Counted from the stretch's first letter, positions 19,564-29,502 are shown. The stretch is DNA of 64,000 nt from Burkholderia cepacia ATCC 25416 (GCF_001411495.1 NZ_CP012981.1:744001-808000), one strand, 5' to 3'. Notes: generated by a model not told the origin, from the letters alone. Program-made: numbers and translations.

Positions 19564-20196
19564 TCAGGGAATGTTCAGATATTTGTGGGTCTGCATCGAC
19601 AGCCGCCACTGCGGATGACGCTTGCACCAGTCGATTGCGAGCTTCGTATTCAGGTCGCGCGACGGGCCGTCCATCGGCTGGACGAGGAAGTATTCGAAGT
19701 CGAGCTTCGCGTAGTCGGCCAGCCGCTGGTTGTCCTGCGGGATCACGACCTTCAGTTCGTTGCCCTTCGTGACGACGAGCGGCGCGTCGGCCTTCGGGCT
19801 CACGCAGATCCAGTCGATCGATTCGAGCACCGGCAGCGAACCGTTGGTCTCGATCGCGATCTCGAAGCCGGCCGCGTGCAATGCGTCGACGAGCGGCTGG
19901 TCGAGTTGCAGCATCGGCTCGCCGCCCGTGCAGACGACGAAGCGGTGCGCCTCGCCCTCCGGCCACAAGCCGGCGATCGTCGCGACGAGCGCTTCGGCGT
20001 CCTTGAACTTGCCGCCGTTCTCGCCGTCGGTGCCGACGAAGTCGGTATCGCAGAAGCGGCACACGGCCTCCGCACGATCCTCTTCGCGGCCCGACCACAG
20101 GTTGCAGCCGGCGAACCGGCAGAACACGGCCGGCCGGCCCGCGTTCGCGCCCTCGCCCTGCAACGTGTAGAAAATTTCCTTGACCGCGTAAGTCAT
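19564..20196 (-). CDS. queE: 7-carboxy-7-deazaguanine synthase QueE
   Basis: A 210-residue radical SAM enzyme. The iron-sulfur cysteines are Cys31, Cys46 and Cys49, giving a CX14CX2C pattern instead of the usual CX3CX2C. This expanded loop is the variant known from Burkholderia multivorans QueE. VCTGGEPMLQLDQPLVDALH is the SAM-binding GGEP region. The enzyme rearranges 6-carboxy-tetrahydropterin to 7-carboxy-7-deazaguanine in queuosine biosynthesis. It lies between queC and queD on the same strand. Confidence 0.95.
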   Translation of the reverse strand: MTYAVKEIFYTLQGEGANAGRPAVFCRFAGCNLWSGREEDRAEAVCRFCDTDFVGTDGENGGKFKDAEALVATIAGLWPEGEAHRFVVCTGGEPMLQLDQPLVDALHAAGFEIAIETNGSLPVLESIDWICVSPKADAPLVVTKGNELKVVIPQDNQRLADYAKLDFEYFLVQPMDGPSRDLNTKLAIDWCKRHPQWRLSMQTHKYLNIP

Positions 20197-20271
20197 CGTG
20201 CTTCGTCCGGCTCGCGCCGCTCGTTGTCGATCAGAATCCGTTATTCGTCCAGCGCTGCCGGCGCACCCGCG

Positions 20272-21006
20272 TCACAGCGGCGCTTCGGTCACCCGCTCGC
20301 CCTTCAGGTAAGCCTCGTAGCCGCGCTTGCGCAGCTTGCAGGCGGGGCATTCGCCGCAGCCGAAGCCCCATTCGTGCAATTCCGCTCGCTCGCCCACATA
20401 GCACGTGTGCGTCTCGACGCGGATCAGTTCGACGAGCGCTTCGCCGCCGAGCTGCTCGGCGAGCTGCCACGTCTGCGCCTTGTCGAGCCACATCAGCGGC
20501 GTCTCGAGCACGATGCGCGTGTCCATCCCGAGGTTCAGCGCGACCTGCAGCGCCTTCATCGTGTCGTCGCGGCAGTCGGGGTAGCCCGAGAAATCGGTCT
20601 CGCACATTCCGCCGACCAGCACACGCAGCCCGCGGCGATAGGCGATCGCCGCGGCGATCGTCATGAACATCAGGTTGCGGCCCGGCACGAACGTGTTCGG
20701 CAAGCCGTTCGCCGCCGTCTCGATCTCGATCGTGCGCGTCATCGCGGTATCGCTGATCGCGCCGAGCACCGACAGGTCGATCATGTGATCGTCGCCGAGC
20801 CGGTCCGACCATGCGGAAAAATCGCGCTTCAGTGCTTCGCGCACGCCTTCGCGACACTCGAGCTCGACGCGGTGGCGCTGGCCGTAATCGAAGCCGAGCG
20901 TCTCGACCGTCTGGTAGCGTTCCAGAGCCCAGGCCACGCACGTGGCCGAGTCCTGCCCGCCGGAAAACAACACGAGCGCGCCGTCTTTAGCGTCTGTCCG
21001 AATCAC
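20272..21006 (-). CDS. queC: 7-cyano-7-deazaguanine synthase QueC
   Basis: A 244-residue ATP-dependent synthase that turns the carboxylate into preQ0. The PP-loop motif is [11 protein letters not shown] near residue 14, and the C-terminal zinc cysteines are in [18 protein letters not shown] chose the GTG at 21006 ([12 protein letters not shown]) because GGAG lies 9 bases upstream and QueC proteins begin close to the PP-loop; the frame extends further without family likeness. It heads the que operon. Confidence 0.93.
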   Translation of the reverse strand: MIRTDAKDGALVLFSGGQDSATCVAWALERYQTVETLGFDYGQRHRVELECREGVREALKRDFSAWSDRLGDDHMIDLSVLGAISDTAMTRTIEIETAANGLPNTFVPGRNLMFMTIAAAIAYRRGLRVLVGGMCETDFSGYPDCRDDTMKALQVALNLGMDTRIVLETPLMWLDKAQTWQLAEQLGGEALVELIRVETHTCYVGERAELHEWGFGCGECPACKLRKRGYEAYLKGERVTEAPL

Positions 21007-21325
21007 CGTGATACTCCGTGAATGTGTAGGCTCGCGTCGCGCTGCGTCCCGGGGCCGGCTGCCGCCGGGCGGCCCGACGCGTGCCGGCCTGGGCCGGCTC
21101 GACCAGTATAGGCAGCGCAATCGGCCGCGAACGCGGCGGAGCGCTTATACCGCCCATCGCGCGGCATCGTTGCCGCGCGCCACGGCGGCACCACGCTGGC
21201 AGCCTGCCGTGCGCATGAAGCGATGCGCTAAGTTATTGAGCGGACACGGATTTTATCATGCCATCTCGAATACTGCCGGGCTCGCGGGCCCGCGGACCTC
21301 ATCACGCCAACCCCACCACAAACGA
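21007..21325. other. Intergenic stretch upstream of queC
   Basis: About 320 bases between queC and the tRNA-Phe terminator. I see no convincing gene. The queC promoter must lie here, but no clear hexamers stand out. Confidence 0.4.
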
Positions 21326-21359
21326 AAAACCCCAAGAACCTTCCGATTCTTGGGGTTTT
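21326..21359 (-). terminator. Terminator of tRNA-Phe
   Basis: A perfect 13-bp inverted repeat (AAAACCCCAAGAA and complement) with an 8-nt loop. Read on the minus strand it lies 5 bases after the tRNA CCA end and closes with a T-run, a classic Rho-independent terminator. Confidence 0.88.
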
Positions 21360-21364
21360 AATTC

Positions 21365-21440
21365 TGGTGGCCTGGGACGGAATCGAACCATCGACACGCG
21401 GATTTTCAATCCGCTGCTCTACCAACTGAGCTACCGGGCC
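21365..21440 (-). tRNA. tRNA-Phe (GAA)
   Basis: A 76-nt cloverleaf with encoded CCA. The anticodon loop reads TTGAAAA, so the anticodon is GAA. D-arm (GCTCAGTTGGTAGAGC), anticodon stem and T-arm (TTCGATT loop) pair normally. In the acceptor stem GGCCCGG faces CCAGGCC, so position 5 (C) faces position 68 (A), a mismatch. It has a consensus-like promoter upstream and a strong terminator downstream. Confidence 0.93.
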
Positions 21441-21453
21441 AACGAAGAATGAA

Positions 21454-21482
21454 AGTATATCGAGCTATTCGTACCTGAGCAA
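21454..21482 (-). promoter_or_regulatory. tRNA-Phe sigma-70-type promoter
   Basis: On the minus strand TTGCTC (21477-21482) and TATACT (21454-21459) are spaced by 17 bp. The -10 box ends 13 bases before the tRNA 5' end. Confidence 0.7.
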
Positions 21483-21500
21483 GTGTTTTCGCAAAATATT

Positions 21501-22202
21501 TTATACGGCGCCTTCGGACGGTTTCTTGCCGAGCTCGACACCGAGCTGCTTGAGCTTGCGATACAGGTGCGTGCGCTCGAGGCCCGTCTTCTCCGCGACG
21601 CGCGTCATGCTGCCGTTTTCGCGCGCGAGGTGATATTCGAAGTACGCACGCTCGAACGCATCGCGCGCTTCACGCAACGGAATGTCGAACGGGATCGCGG
21701 CCGTCTGGCCCGCGAGGCCGAGCGCCGAAGCCATGTCGTCGCCGAGCGTCGGCAGCGCGGCCGCGGATGCGACCGCCGCCGGGCCCGCCGCCTGCCCCGC
21801 ACCGGCCTTCGCCGCCGCGTTCGCGGACACCGGCGCCGCACCGCGTGCGAGACCGTGCTCGACGGACTTCAGCAGCTTCTGCAGCGCGATGGGCTTCTCG
21901 AGGAAATCGAGCGCGCCGATCTTCGTCGCCTCGACGGCCGTATCGATCGTCGCGTGCCCGGACATCATGATCACGGGCATCGTCAGCAGCCCCTGCGCCG
22001 CCCACTCCTTGAGCAACGTCACGCCGTCGGTATCGGGCATCCAGATATCGAGCAGCACGAGATCGGGCGCCTGATTCAACCGGTATTCCCGCGCGGCCTG
22101 CGCGTTCTCCGCTGCCTCGACGACATGTCCTTCATCGCTGAGGATCTCCGAGAGCAATTCCCGGATGCCCATTTCATCATCTACCACCAGGATGGTTGCC
22201 AT
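21501..22202 (-). CDS. ntrX: NtrX-like response regulator without AAA+ domain
   Basis: A 233-residue protein: a receiver domain (ATILVVDDEMGIRELL, phosphorylatable Asp52 in LVLLDIWMPD, the conserved Thr/Lys positions in MMSGHATI and FLEKPIALQKLL), then about 40 Ala/Gly-rich residues, then a Fis-type helix-turn-helix (MTRVAEKTGLERTHLYRKLK). Classical NtrX has a sigma-54 AAA+ domain between these parts; here it is absent, so it cannot act as a standard sigma-54 activator. It follows the histidine kinase with no gap and is its expected partner. Confidence 0.88.
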   Translation of the reverse strand: MATILVVDDEMGIRELLSEILSDEGHVVEAAENAQAAREYRLNQAPDLVLLDIWMPDTDGVTLLKEWAAQGLLTMPVIMMSGHATIDTAVEATKIGALDFLEKPIALQKLLKSVEHGLARGAAPVSANAAAKAGAGQAAGPAAVASAAALPTLGDDMASALGLAGQTAAIPFDIPLREARDAFERAYFEYHLARENGSMTRVAEKTGLERTHLYRKLKQLGVELGKKPSEGAV

Positions 22203-24617
22203 TTACGCTGCCTTTGTCTGCTCACTTGCTTTTGTCTTGGCGGGAGCCGTCCCGTCCTGCACGCCCGATTCGGCGCCTGGCGCATCGCTCGCCATCTGCA
22301 GGAACAGAATCGACACCTGCGCACCCTCGACGGTCTCGCCGTGCATGCGATTGCGCAGATCGATCCGCGCACCGTGCTCATCGACGATTTTCTTGACCGT
22401 GGCCAACCCCAGCCCCGTGCCCTTCGCCTTCGTCGTCACATAAGGCTCGAACGCGCGGGTCAGGATGCGCGCCGGAAAACCGGGCCCGTTGTCGGACACG
22501 GTAAGACGTACCGCGACGCGTGTTTTGCCCTCGGCGTCGGGATCGCCATATTCTACTGTCTTGGTTTCGATCAACACACGCGGATGCGCTGACTCCGCGA
22601 CCGAATCCTGCGCATTCTGCAGCAGGTTGTGAATCACCTGGCGCAATTGCGTCGCGTCGCCGCGAATCACCGGCAGCGACGGCGCGAGCTCGGCGACGAT
22701 CGCGCTCTTGCCTTCGCCCACCCCGTACAGCCCGAGCACCTCGCTCGCCAGTTCGTTCAACTGCAGGTTCGCGAGCACCGCCGGCGGCGTGCGCGCGTAT
22801 TCGCGGAAATCGTCGACCATCCGCTTCATCGCGGCCACCTGGTTGACGATCATCGTCGCGCCGCGCTTGAGCACATCGGCGTCGGGCGGCGCGAGCTTGT
22901 CGGACAGCTTCATCTGCAACCGCTCCGCCGACAGCTGGATCGGCGTCAGCGGATTCTTGATCTCGTGCGCGAGCCGGCGCGCCACCTCGCCCCACGCGAC
23001 CGAACGCTGCGCGGAAATCACGTCGGAAATGTCGTCGAACACGACGACGTAACCGGACGTCTGCGGATCGTCGGCCTGCCCCTCGATCGTCGATACGAGG
23101 CGCGTGCCGCGCACGAGCAGCGTCAGCGGATCGGCTTCGCCCGGCACCTCGATCGCGAACTGCTGCTGCCAGTGGCCGCGATCGCCGCTGGCGCCGTCGG
23201 ATGCCGCCTCGCGATCGGCGAACGCCTTGCGCACCATCGCGCCGAACCCGGCGGCCACGCCGATCCGGTCGAGCGTCGTGCCGATCAGCGCGTTGAACGG
23301 CTGCCGGAAGATCCGCTCGGCGCCGCGATTGGCCGTCGTCAGCCGGAACTGGCGGTCGAGCACGAACACGCCGGCCGTCAGGTTCGCGAGGATACTCTCG
23401 AGATACGTCTTCGAATGCTCGAGCGCGACACGGTTCTTCTCGACCGCGAGCCGCGCCTCGGACAACTGGCGCGTCATCGCGTTGAACGACTGCGTGAGGA
23501 AGCCGAGCTCGTCGCGCGTCTTGATCTCGCGCTTCGGCGTGTAGTCGCCTTCCGTGATCTCCTTCGTGCCCTGTGCGAGCAGGAACAGCGGCCGCGCGAG
23601 CTGCTGGCCGAGCGCGAGCGCGAGCATCATCGCGATGAACGTCGCGAGGAACAGCGCGAGCGTCAGCGTGCCGATGTACATCTTGCGCAGCCCCGTGCGG
23701 CCGAGCGCCTTTTCCTGGTACTCGCGATACGCGCGCTGCACGGCATCCGCGTTGTGGGCAAGGGTGGGCGGCACCGGCTGGGTGAGTTGCAGGAAGCGCT
23801 CCGCCGGCTGCAGCAGCGATGTCGTCGCATCGGGAATCGGCCGCACGACGCGCAGCCGCAGCGCACCCTTCGCACCGTGCGCGCGCGGGTCGCCGTCGAC
23901 TTCGCCCTCGATCGCCGCGTACGCGCCGTGTTCGCGCGCCTGGCTCAGCATCAGCGGCGTCGGCAGGTCGTCCGGAATCAGCGCCGCGAAATTGCCCGAC
24001 GCCTGCGCGACGATGTGCAGGTCGGGCGCCGCGCCCGAGCCGCCGCGGCTCGGCTCGACGATCGTCGCGTCCTGCACGCCGAACTGGTCGCGCAGCCGCA
24101 GCAGCGTGAGTGTCGTGCCGTTCGTGTTCGCGTCGGCGCTCGCGAGCTGGTCGGACATCAGCCGCGCCTTCGTCTGCAGATCGGACAGCGACGCATCGAG
24201 CATCCCGCGGCCGAGATTCAGGCCGGCCGTCAGCGCCGTCTCGACGTTCACGTCGAACCACGACTCGATGCTGCGCGACACGAACTGGTACGACACGATG
24301 TAGATGATCCCGCCCGGCACCACGCCGACGAGCGCGAAGAACACCGCGAGCTTCGCGAGCAGCCGCGTGCCGAACTTGCCCCTCCTCAGGCGCACGACGA
24401 TCATCCCGATCAGCCCGAGCACCACGAGCAGGAACACGAGCGCGACGACGATGTTCGTCGCGTACAGCCACGAGTAGTAGCGATCGAAGAATTCGGTGTT
24501 CGCGCTCGCGGCCGCGAGCAGCACGAGCAGCAGCAGTGCGGTGAGCGCGACGGTCGAGACGATCACGCGAACGAGGAGGCTCTTCCCGCTGGCCGCGCGG
24601 CGCACTTTATTTAGCAC
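22203..24617 (-). CDS. ntrY: NtrY-like membrane sensor histidine kinase
   Basis: An 804-residue kinase. Three to four N-terminal membrane segments (about 20-110), a periplasmic region, another membrane segment followed by HAMP (LALGQQLARPLFLLAQGTKE), a PAS domain (NLTAGVFVLDRQFRLTTANR), HisKA with the phospho-accepting His in VARRLAHEIKNPLTPIQLSA, and HATPase_c (VSDNGPGFP, then KGTGLGLATVKKIV). This is the NtrY layout, linked in other proteobacteria to nitrogen, redox or envelope control. Its start overlaps the DUF4390 gene by 11 bases. Signal and targets are unknown. Confidence 0.92.
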   Translation of the reverse strand: MLNKVRRAASGKSLLVRVIVSTVALTALLLLVLLAAASANTEFFDRYYSWLYATNIVVALVFLLVVLGLIGMIVVRLRRGKFGTRLLAKLAVFFALVGVVPGGIIYIVSYQFVSRSIESWFDVNVETALTAGLNLGRGMLDASLSDLQTKARLMSDQLASADANTNGTTLTLLRLRDQFGVQDATIVEPSRGGSGAAPDLHIVAQASGNFAALIPDDLPTPLMLSQAREHGAYAAIEGEVDGDPRAHGAKGALRLRVVRPIPDATTSLLQPAERFLQLTQPVPPTLAHNADAVQRAYREYQEKALGRTGLRKMYIGTLTLALFLATFIAMMLALALGQQLARPLFLLAQGTKEITEGDYTPKREIKTRDELGFLTQSFNAMTRQLSEARLAVEKNRVALEHSKTYLESILANLTAGVFVLDRQFRLTTANRGAERIFRQPFNALIGTTLDRIGVAAGFGAMVRKAFADREAASDGASGDRGHWQQQFAIEVPGEADPLTLLVRGTRLVSTIEGQADDPQTSGYVVVFDDISDVISAQRSVAWGEVARRLAHEIKNPLTPIQLSAERLQMKLSDKLAPPDADVLKRGATMIVNQVAAMKRMVDDFREYARTPPAVLANLQLNELASEVLGLYGVGEGKSAIVAELAPSLPVIRGDATQLRQVIHNLLQNAQDSVAESAHPRVLIETKTVEYGDPDAEGKTRVAVRLTVSDNGPGFPARILTRAFEPYVTTKAKGTGLGLATVKKIVDEHGARIDLRNRMHGETVEGAQVSILFLQMASDAPGAESGVQDGTAPAKTKASEQTKAA

Positions 24618-25197
24618 GTTCGGTCACCGTGAAAGTGAAGCGCTTCCAGTCCGACCCGAGCGTCCAGTCGCGGTTGTTCACCGCATCGACCTGGAACGGC
24701 TTCGGCATCAGCGCCGTATCGAGCTGCATCCGCACCGATGCCGTGTAGGTTTCGCCCGAGCGCACCTGGCTGCGGTCGATCACGTGCCACGACGTGATGT
24801 GCCTGATGACCGCAAGCGCATCCTTCAGCGACGGGAAACCGAGCTGCAGGCCGCCCGTCGACACGCGATACTCGCGCGTGAGCGGCTGGAACGACAGGCG
24901 GATCGTCTGCGACACCGATACCGGCTGTTCGTCGAGCCAGTACCAGCGCGCACGGCTCAACTCGAAATCCGTCGTGAAATACACCGGAATGCCTTTGTTG
25001 ACGGCATCCTCGAGGCTCGGGTTCAGCTCGAAATCGAAGCGGGCATCGAGGCTCCAGCCGCTTCCGTCGGCCTGGAGCGACGCGCGCTGCACGGCGATCG
25101 ACTCGGCATGCGCCGGCCGGACGACAGCCAGGCACAGCGTCAACGCGACCATCAGGACGGCCGCGAGCCGAAGTGGAAAAAGGTGTTTGATCGTCAC
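24607..25197 (-). CDS. DUF4390 domain exported protein
   Basis: A 196-residue protein with a cleavable signal peptide (LAAVLMVALTLCLAVVRPAHA). The rest is a predicted beta-rich DUF4390 domain (VYFTTDFELSRARWYWLDEQ, then LSFQPLTREYRVSTGGLQL). The family is of unknown function and is commonly encoded between rsmB and ntrY in beta-proteobacteria. It overlaps both neighbours (ATGA with rsmB, 11 bases with ntrY), so it is made in step with the kinase and may act as its periplasmic partner; that role is inference. Confidence 0.85.
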   Translation of the reverse strand: MTIKHLFPLRLAAVLMVALTLCLAVVRPAHAESIAVQRASLQADGSGWSLDARFDFELNPSLEDAVNKGIPVYFTTDFELSRARWYWLDEQPVSVSQTIRLSFQPLTREYRVSTGGLQLGFPSLKDALAVIRHITSWHVIDRSQVRSGETYTASVRMQLDTALMPKPFQVDAVNNRDWTLGSDWKRFTFTVTERAK

Positions 25198-26585
25198 CGT
25201 TTCTGAAACCGCGCGTAGAAAAATCCGTCGTGATCGGTGTTCTGGTCGAGTGCGCCGGCGGCCGCCCCTCCCTGCACTCCGCCCGGCAGCAGTTGGCCGG
25301 GGGCGTCCAATCGTACCGCATCTTCACAGGCCGCTTCAAACCAGCGGGCCTGCAATTCGCCTTCTTCGGGGAAGACCGAACAGGTCACGTAAAGCAGTTC
25401 GCCGCCCGGCTTCACGAGCGGCCACAACGCCGACAGGATGCGACGCTGTTCCGTGACGAGCGCCGGGATGTCGGCCTCGCGACGCAGCCAGCGGATGTCC
25501 GGGTGACGACGCACGATACCGGACGCCGAGCACGGCACGTCGGCCAGGATACGATCGAACGGGCGCCCGTCGTACCACGCGTCGGGCGCACCCGCGTCGC
25601 CGACGCGCACGTCCGCCGCGAGCGACAGCCGCACGAGGTTCTCGCCGATCCGCGCCGCGCGCGCGGCGTCGCTTTCCAGCGCAACGACTTCCGCATCGGC
25701 GAGTTCGAGAATATGACCGGTCTTGCCGCCGGGCGCCGCGCATGCGTCGAGCACGCGCATGCCGTCACGCGCGCCAAGCCATTCGGCTGCGAGTTGCGCA
25801 CCGGCATCCTGCACCGACACGACGCCGTCGGCAAACCCCGGAATGCGATCGACCGGCAGCGCCGACGCGAGCCGCACTGCATGCTTGCCGATCGCGGTCG
25901 CTTCGATTCCGCTCGCCCGCAGCGTATCGAGATACGCGTCGACGCTCGCGCGGCGCGCATTCACGCGCAGCGTCAGCGGCCCCTGGCGCTCGCCGGCCGC
26001 GAGGATCGCCTGCCATGCGTCGGGCCATGCGCGCTTCACCGAATCGACCCACCACGCGCGGTAATTCCAGCGCGCGACGACATCGTCCTGCAGCGCCGCG
26101 ACGAGCGCGTCGCGCTCGCGCAGGAAACGGCGCAGCACCGCGTTGACCATCCCCTTCGCGAACGCGCATTCGCGGCGGGCGCCGATCACGGTCACGGCCT
26201 GGTCGACCACCGTGAACGGCGGATACGCGGCCTCGTCTGCCGGATCGAGCAGCAGCGCGAGCGCGCCGGCAAGGACTGCGTGCACGTGCGCGGGCGGCGC
26301 CTTGCTGATGAGCCGGCCGATCAGCCAGTCCGCACTGCCGAGACGGCGCATCGTCCGGTAGGCGACGTCCTGCGTCGCCCCGCGCGCAAGGGCCTGCGTA
26401 CCGGACGCCATCTGCGCGAAAACCGCCGAGAGTGCCGCCGGCAGCGCGGTGCCGCGTCGTACCGCATCGACCGCCTGCGCGGCCGCGTCGAGCGCGAAGC
26501 CGAGCGAATCGGGCGCGAGATGCAGCGCGGACAGGCGCGCCGGGCGGCCGGAAGAAGACGGAGCGGTAGAACGGGTTCGTGTCAT
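25194..26585 (-). CDS. rsmB: 16S rRNA m5C967 methyltransferase RsmB
   Basis: A 463-residue protein: an N-terminal NusB-like RNA-binding domain (residues about 20-165), then a SAM methyltransferase core with VLDACAAPGGKTGHILEL (motif I), ILADVPCSASGIVRRHPDIR (motif IV, with one of the two active Cys) and YVTCSVFPEE (motif VI, with the other Cys). It methylates C967 of 16S rRNA. The ATG at 26585 (MTRTRSTAPSSS) is preferred; the frame extends ten codons further. It heads an overlapping gene set rsmB-DUF4390-ntrY-ntrX. Confidence 0.93.
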   Translation of the reverse strand: MTRTRSTAPSSSGRPARLSALHLAPDSLGFALDAAAQAVDAVRRGTALPAALSAVFAQMASGTQALARGATQDVAYRTMRRLGSADWLIGRLISKAPPAHVHAVLAGALALLLDPADEAAYPPFTVVDQAVTVIGARRECAFAKGMVNAVLRRFLRERDALVAALQDDVVARWNYRAWWVDSVKRAWPDAWQAILAAGERQGPLTLRVNARRASVDAYLDTLRASGIEATAIGKHAVRLASALPVDRIPGFADGVVSVQDAGAQLAAEWLGARDGMRVLDACAAPGGKTGHILELADAEVVALESDAARAARIGENLVRLSLAADVRVGDAGAPDAWYDGRPFDRILADVPCSASGIVRRHPDIRWLRREADIPALVTEQRRILSALWPLVKPGGELLYVTCSVFPEEGELQARWFEAACEDAVRLDAPGQLLPGGVQGGAAAGALDQNTDHDGFFYARFQKR

Positions 26586-26730
26586 CGGAGCAAATTCGGC
26601 AAACAAGCGCGGCAAGCAAATACGGCAAACGGCGGGATCGCGGCACTCGCATGGCCCCGCGGTCCCAAACCGGGCATTGTAGCGTGCGACGTTGCAGCCC
26701 CTTTGGCCCCTTTACGGCACGCACAAATGA

Positions 26731-26758
26731 AAACCCCGCAGCGCGAAGCGTGCGGGGT
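26731..26758 (-). terminator. Terminator after htpX
   Basis: An ACCCCGCA/TGCGGGGT stem with a ten-base GC-rich centre that can pair partly. On the minus strand it is followed by TTTTCATTT, 47 bases after the htpX stop. Confidence 0.7.
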
Positions 26759-26804
26759 GGCGTGGCGGCCCCCGAGCGGCAACTGCCGCACGGGGTGCCG
26801 GGGC

Positions 26805-27668
26805 TCAATCGAAGCGGCCGGTACGCGCCATCTCCATCAAGCGCGCGATGCGCTCCTCGGTGGCCGGGTGCGTCGAGAACAGGTTCTGCAATCCGCCACC
26901 ATGCAGCGGATTCATGATCATCATCTGCGCCGTGGCCGGATGCGCTTCCGCCGCCTGGAACGGAATGCCTGCCGCATAGCGATGGATCTTGTCGAGCGCG
27001 GTCGCGAGCGACTGCGGATCGCCGGAAATCTGCGCGCCGCCGCGGTCGGCCTCGAACTCGCGTGCCCGCGAGATCGCCATCTGGATCAGCGCGCCGGCGA
27101 TCGGCGCGAGCAGCGCGACCGCGATGCCCGCGATCGGGTTGGCCGGCCGGCCGTTCTCGTCGCGCCCGCCGAAGAACATCGCGAAGTTCGCGAGCGCCGA
27201 GATCGCGCCCGCCATCGTCGCGGTGATCGTCGAGATCAGGATGTCGCGATGCTTCACGTGTGCAAGCTCGTGCGCCATCACGCCGCGCATCTCGCGCTCC
27301 GACAGCACGCGCAGGATGCCCGTCGTCGCGGCGACCGCCGCGTGCTCGGGGTTGCGGCCCGTCGCGAACGCGTTCGGCGCATCCTCGTTGATCAGGTAGA
27401 CGCGCGGCATCGGCAGGTTCGCGCGCGTGGCCAGCTCGCGCACCATCCGGTAGAACTGCGGCGCCGTGTTCTCGTCGACTTCCTGCGCGTTGTACATGCG
27501 CAGCACCATCTTGTCGGAGAACCAGTACGAGAAGAAATTCATGCCGAGCGCGAACAGCAGCGCGATCGTCATGCCGCGTGAGCCGCCGATCATCCCGCCG
27601 ATCACGATGAACAGGGCCGTGATCGCGGCCATCAGCATCGCCGTTTTGACCCAATTGAACATACCCAC
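26805..27668 (-). CDS. htpX: Protease HtpX
   Basis: A 287-residue membrane metalloprotease of family M48B. Two N-terminal membrane segments ([19 protein letters not shown], then [15 protein letters not shown]), the zinc motif [12 protein letters not shown] with an intact HELAH, two further hydrophobic segments, and the third ligand Glu in [14 protein letters not shown]. HtpX degrades misfolded inner-membrane proteins. This intact motif contrasts with HGIAH in the M48 protein at 1910-2974. Confidence 0.95.
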   Translation of the reverse strand: MGMFNWVKTAMLMAAITALFIVIGGMIGGSRGMTIALLFALGMNFFSYWFSDKMVLRMYNAQEVDENTAPQFYRMVRELATRANLPMPRVYLINEDAPNAFATGRNPEHAAVAATTGILRVLSEREMRGVMAHELAHVKHRDILISTITATMAGAISALANFAMFFGGRDENGRPANPIAGIAVALLAPIAGALIQMAISRAREFEADRGGAQISGDPQSLATALDKIHRYAAGIPFQAAEAHPATAQMMIMNPLHGGGLQNLFSTHPATEERIARLMEMARTGRFD

Positions 27669-27762
27669 TCCTTATCCGTCAGGGGACCCGCCGCACATCA
27701 CAAGGCACGGCGGAAAATTGTAAGCGATTTGTTAGATAAGGTCTTGCCGGAAAAATTCAATC

Positions 27763-28398
27763 TCAGCGTTGCGATGCCGCAAGACGAAGGCCGAGGCCGA
27801 CGAAAGCGCTGCCGACCGTGCGGTCGAGCCACTTCCTGACACCCGGCTTGCCGGAAAAGCGCGCCGTGACACTGCCCGCAACCCAGGCGACGAGGCTGGT
27901 CCACACCGTGCTCATCGCGACGAACACGCCGCCGAGGGTCAGGAACGCCAATGTCTTGTGCGGGCTGTCGGCCGACACGAATTGCGGGAAGAACGACACG
28001 AAGAACAGCACCACCTTCGGGTTCAGCACGTTGGTCCAGAAACCCTGCATGAACAGCTGGCGCAGTGGCTTCGCGGCTTGCGCGGCCGCCTTGCCCGACG
28101 GCTCGCCCGCCTGCTTCGCGATGATCATCCGCACGCCGAGGTAGATCAGGTAGGCGGCGCCAACCAGCTTGATCACCGTGAACGCGGCAGCCGATGCCGC
28201 GAGCAGCGCGGTCAGGCCGAATGCGCAGGCGAGCGCGTGCACGCAGCAGCCGGCCGAAATGCCCAACGCCGACATCAGCCCCGCGCCACGGCCCTGCGCG
28301 ACGCTGCGGCCGACGATATAAGCCGTATCGGGGCCGGGCGTGACGTTCAGCAGGAAGACTGCCAGCACGAAGAAGCCGAAATGGGTGATGCCGAACAT
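27763..28398 (-). CDS. LysE/RhtB-family amino-acid exporter
   Basis: A 211-residue membrane protein with about six transmembrane segments. The N-terminus FVLAVFLLNVTPGPDTAYIVGRSVAQGRGAGLMSALG, given here in parts as LLNVTPGPDTAYIVGRS and GRGAGLMSALG, is the LysE signature; GVRMIIA and GFWTNVLNPKVVLFFVSFFP are also typical. Members export amino acids or their derivatives such as homoserine lactone; the substrate is not evident. It lies between htpX and fmt on the same strand. Confidence 0.9.
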   Translation of the reverse strand: MFGITHFGFFVLAVFLLNVTPGPDTAYIVGRSVAQGRGAGLMSALGISAGCCVHALACAFGLTALLAASAAAFTVIKLVGAAYLIYLGVRMIIAKQAGEPSGKAAAQAAKPLRQLFMQGFWTNVLNPKVVLFFVSFFPQFVSADSPHKTLAFLTLGGVFVAMSTVWTSLVAWVAGSVTARFSGKPGVRKWLDRTVGSAFVGLGLRLAASQR

Positions 28399-28518
28399 GA
28401 AAACCTCGAAACCGGAGAGCGCAGGGAAATTCTACGCGCGCCTGCCGCACCGCGCGACTCGGCCGTCCGGCCGATTGCGCACGCCCGGCAGGCCGTGTCG
28501 AATAGCGGTCAGGCCGCC

Positions 28519-29502
28519 TCAGGCAACGTCGGTCAGCGCAAAACGCTGGCCCGCGGCGAGCGGCGAACCGGCCAGGAACTCGCGGGCGGGCAGCCGCTTG
28601 CCGCCCGGCTTCTGCAACTGCGTGACGCGCAGCGCACCGCTGCCGCACGCGACGACCACGCCTTCCGGCGCGGCTTCGACGATCGTGCCGGGCAGCGCGT
28701 CACCGCGCGCCGCCACGGGCTCGGCCGCCCACAGCTTGATCGCCGCGCCATCGAGCGTCGCGACGCCGCCCGGGAACGGATCGAACGCACGCACCTGGCG
28801 CGCGAGCACGTCGGCCGGCTTGCGCCAGTCGAGCGCCGCTTCATGCTTGCCGATCTTTTCCGCGTAAGTCACACCGTCGGCCGGTTGCGGCGTGGCCGGC
28901 AGCACACCGTCGCGCTCGAGCTGCACGAGCGCGTCGACGATCAGTCGCGCACCTTCGGCAGCGAGCCGGTCGTGCAGGGTCGCGGTCGTCTCGTCCGGCG
29001 CGATCGCGATGCGCGCCTCCTCGATCATCGCGCCGGTGTCGAGGCCGATGTCCATCTGCATCAGCGTGACGCCCGTCTCGGCGTCGCCGGCCTCGATCGC
29101 GCGGTGGATCGGCGCGGCGCCGCGCCAGCGCGGCAGCAGCGATGCATGAATGTTGATGCAGCCGCCACGCGGAATGTCGAGCACCTCCTGCGGCAGCAGC
29201 AGGCCGTATGCGGCGACCACCATCACGTCATGCGGAGTCGAGCGCAGCAGCTCGATCGCGTCGGCCGCCTCCGCCGGGTACTTGCCCGCGCGGCGCAGCG
29301 ACGGCGGCTGCGCGACGGGCATCCCGTGCTCGACGGCGTAGCGCTTCACCGCGCTTGCCTGCAGCTTCATCCCGCGCCCGGCAGGACGATCGGGCTGGGT
29401 CAGCACGAGCGGCACCGGAAAACCGGCCTCGTGGATCGCGGCCAGGGCAGCCGCGGCAAATTCCGGCGTGCCGGCAAAAATCACGCGCAACGTATGGGTC
29501 AT
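28519..29502 (-). CDS. fmt: Methionyl-tRNA formyltransferase
   Basis: A 327-residue enzyme. [15 protein letters not shown] at the N-terminus, [20 protein letters not shown] with the catalytic region, and [17 protein letters not shown] are diagnostic. The C-terminal 110 residues form the OB-like tRNA-binding domain. It formylates initiator Met-tRNA. It lies 34 bases after def, the usual def-fmt pair. Confidence 0.96.
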   Translation of the reverse strand: MTHTLRVIFAGTPEFAAAALAAIHEAGFPVPLVLTQPDRPAGRGMKLQASAVKRYAVEHGMPVAQPPSLRRAGKYPAEAADAIELLRSTPHDVMVVAAYGLLLPQEVLDIPRGGCINIHASLLPRWRGAAPIHRAIEAGDAETGVTLMQMDIGLDTGAMIEEARIAIAPDETTATLHDRLAAEGARLIVDALVQLERDGVLPATPQPADGVTYAEKIGKHEAALDWRKPADVLARQVRAFDPFPGGVATLDGAAIKLWAAEPVAARGDALPGTIVEAAPEGVVVACGSGALRVTQLQKPGGKRLPAREFLAGSPLAAGQRFALTDVA

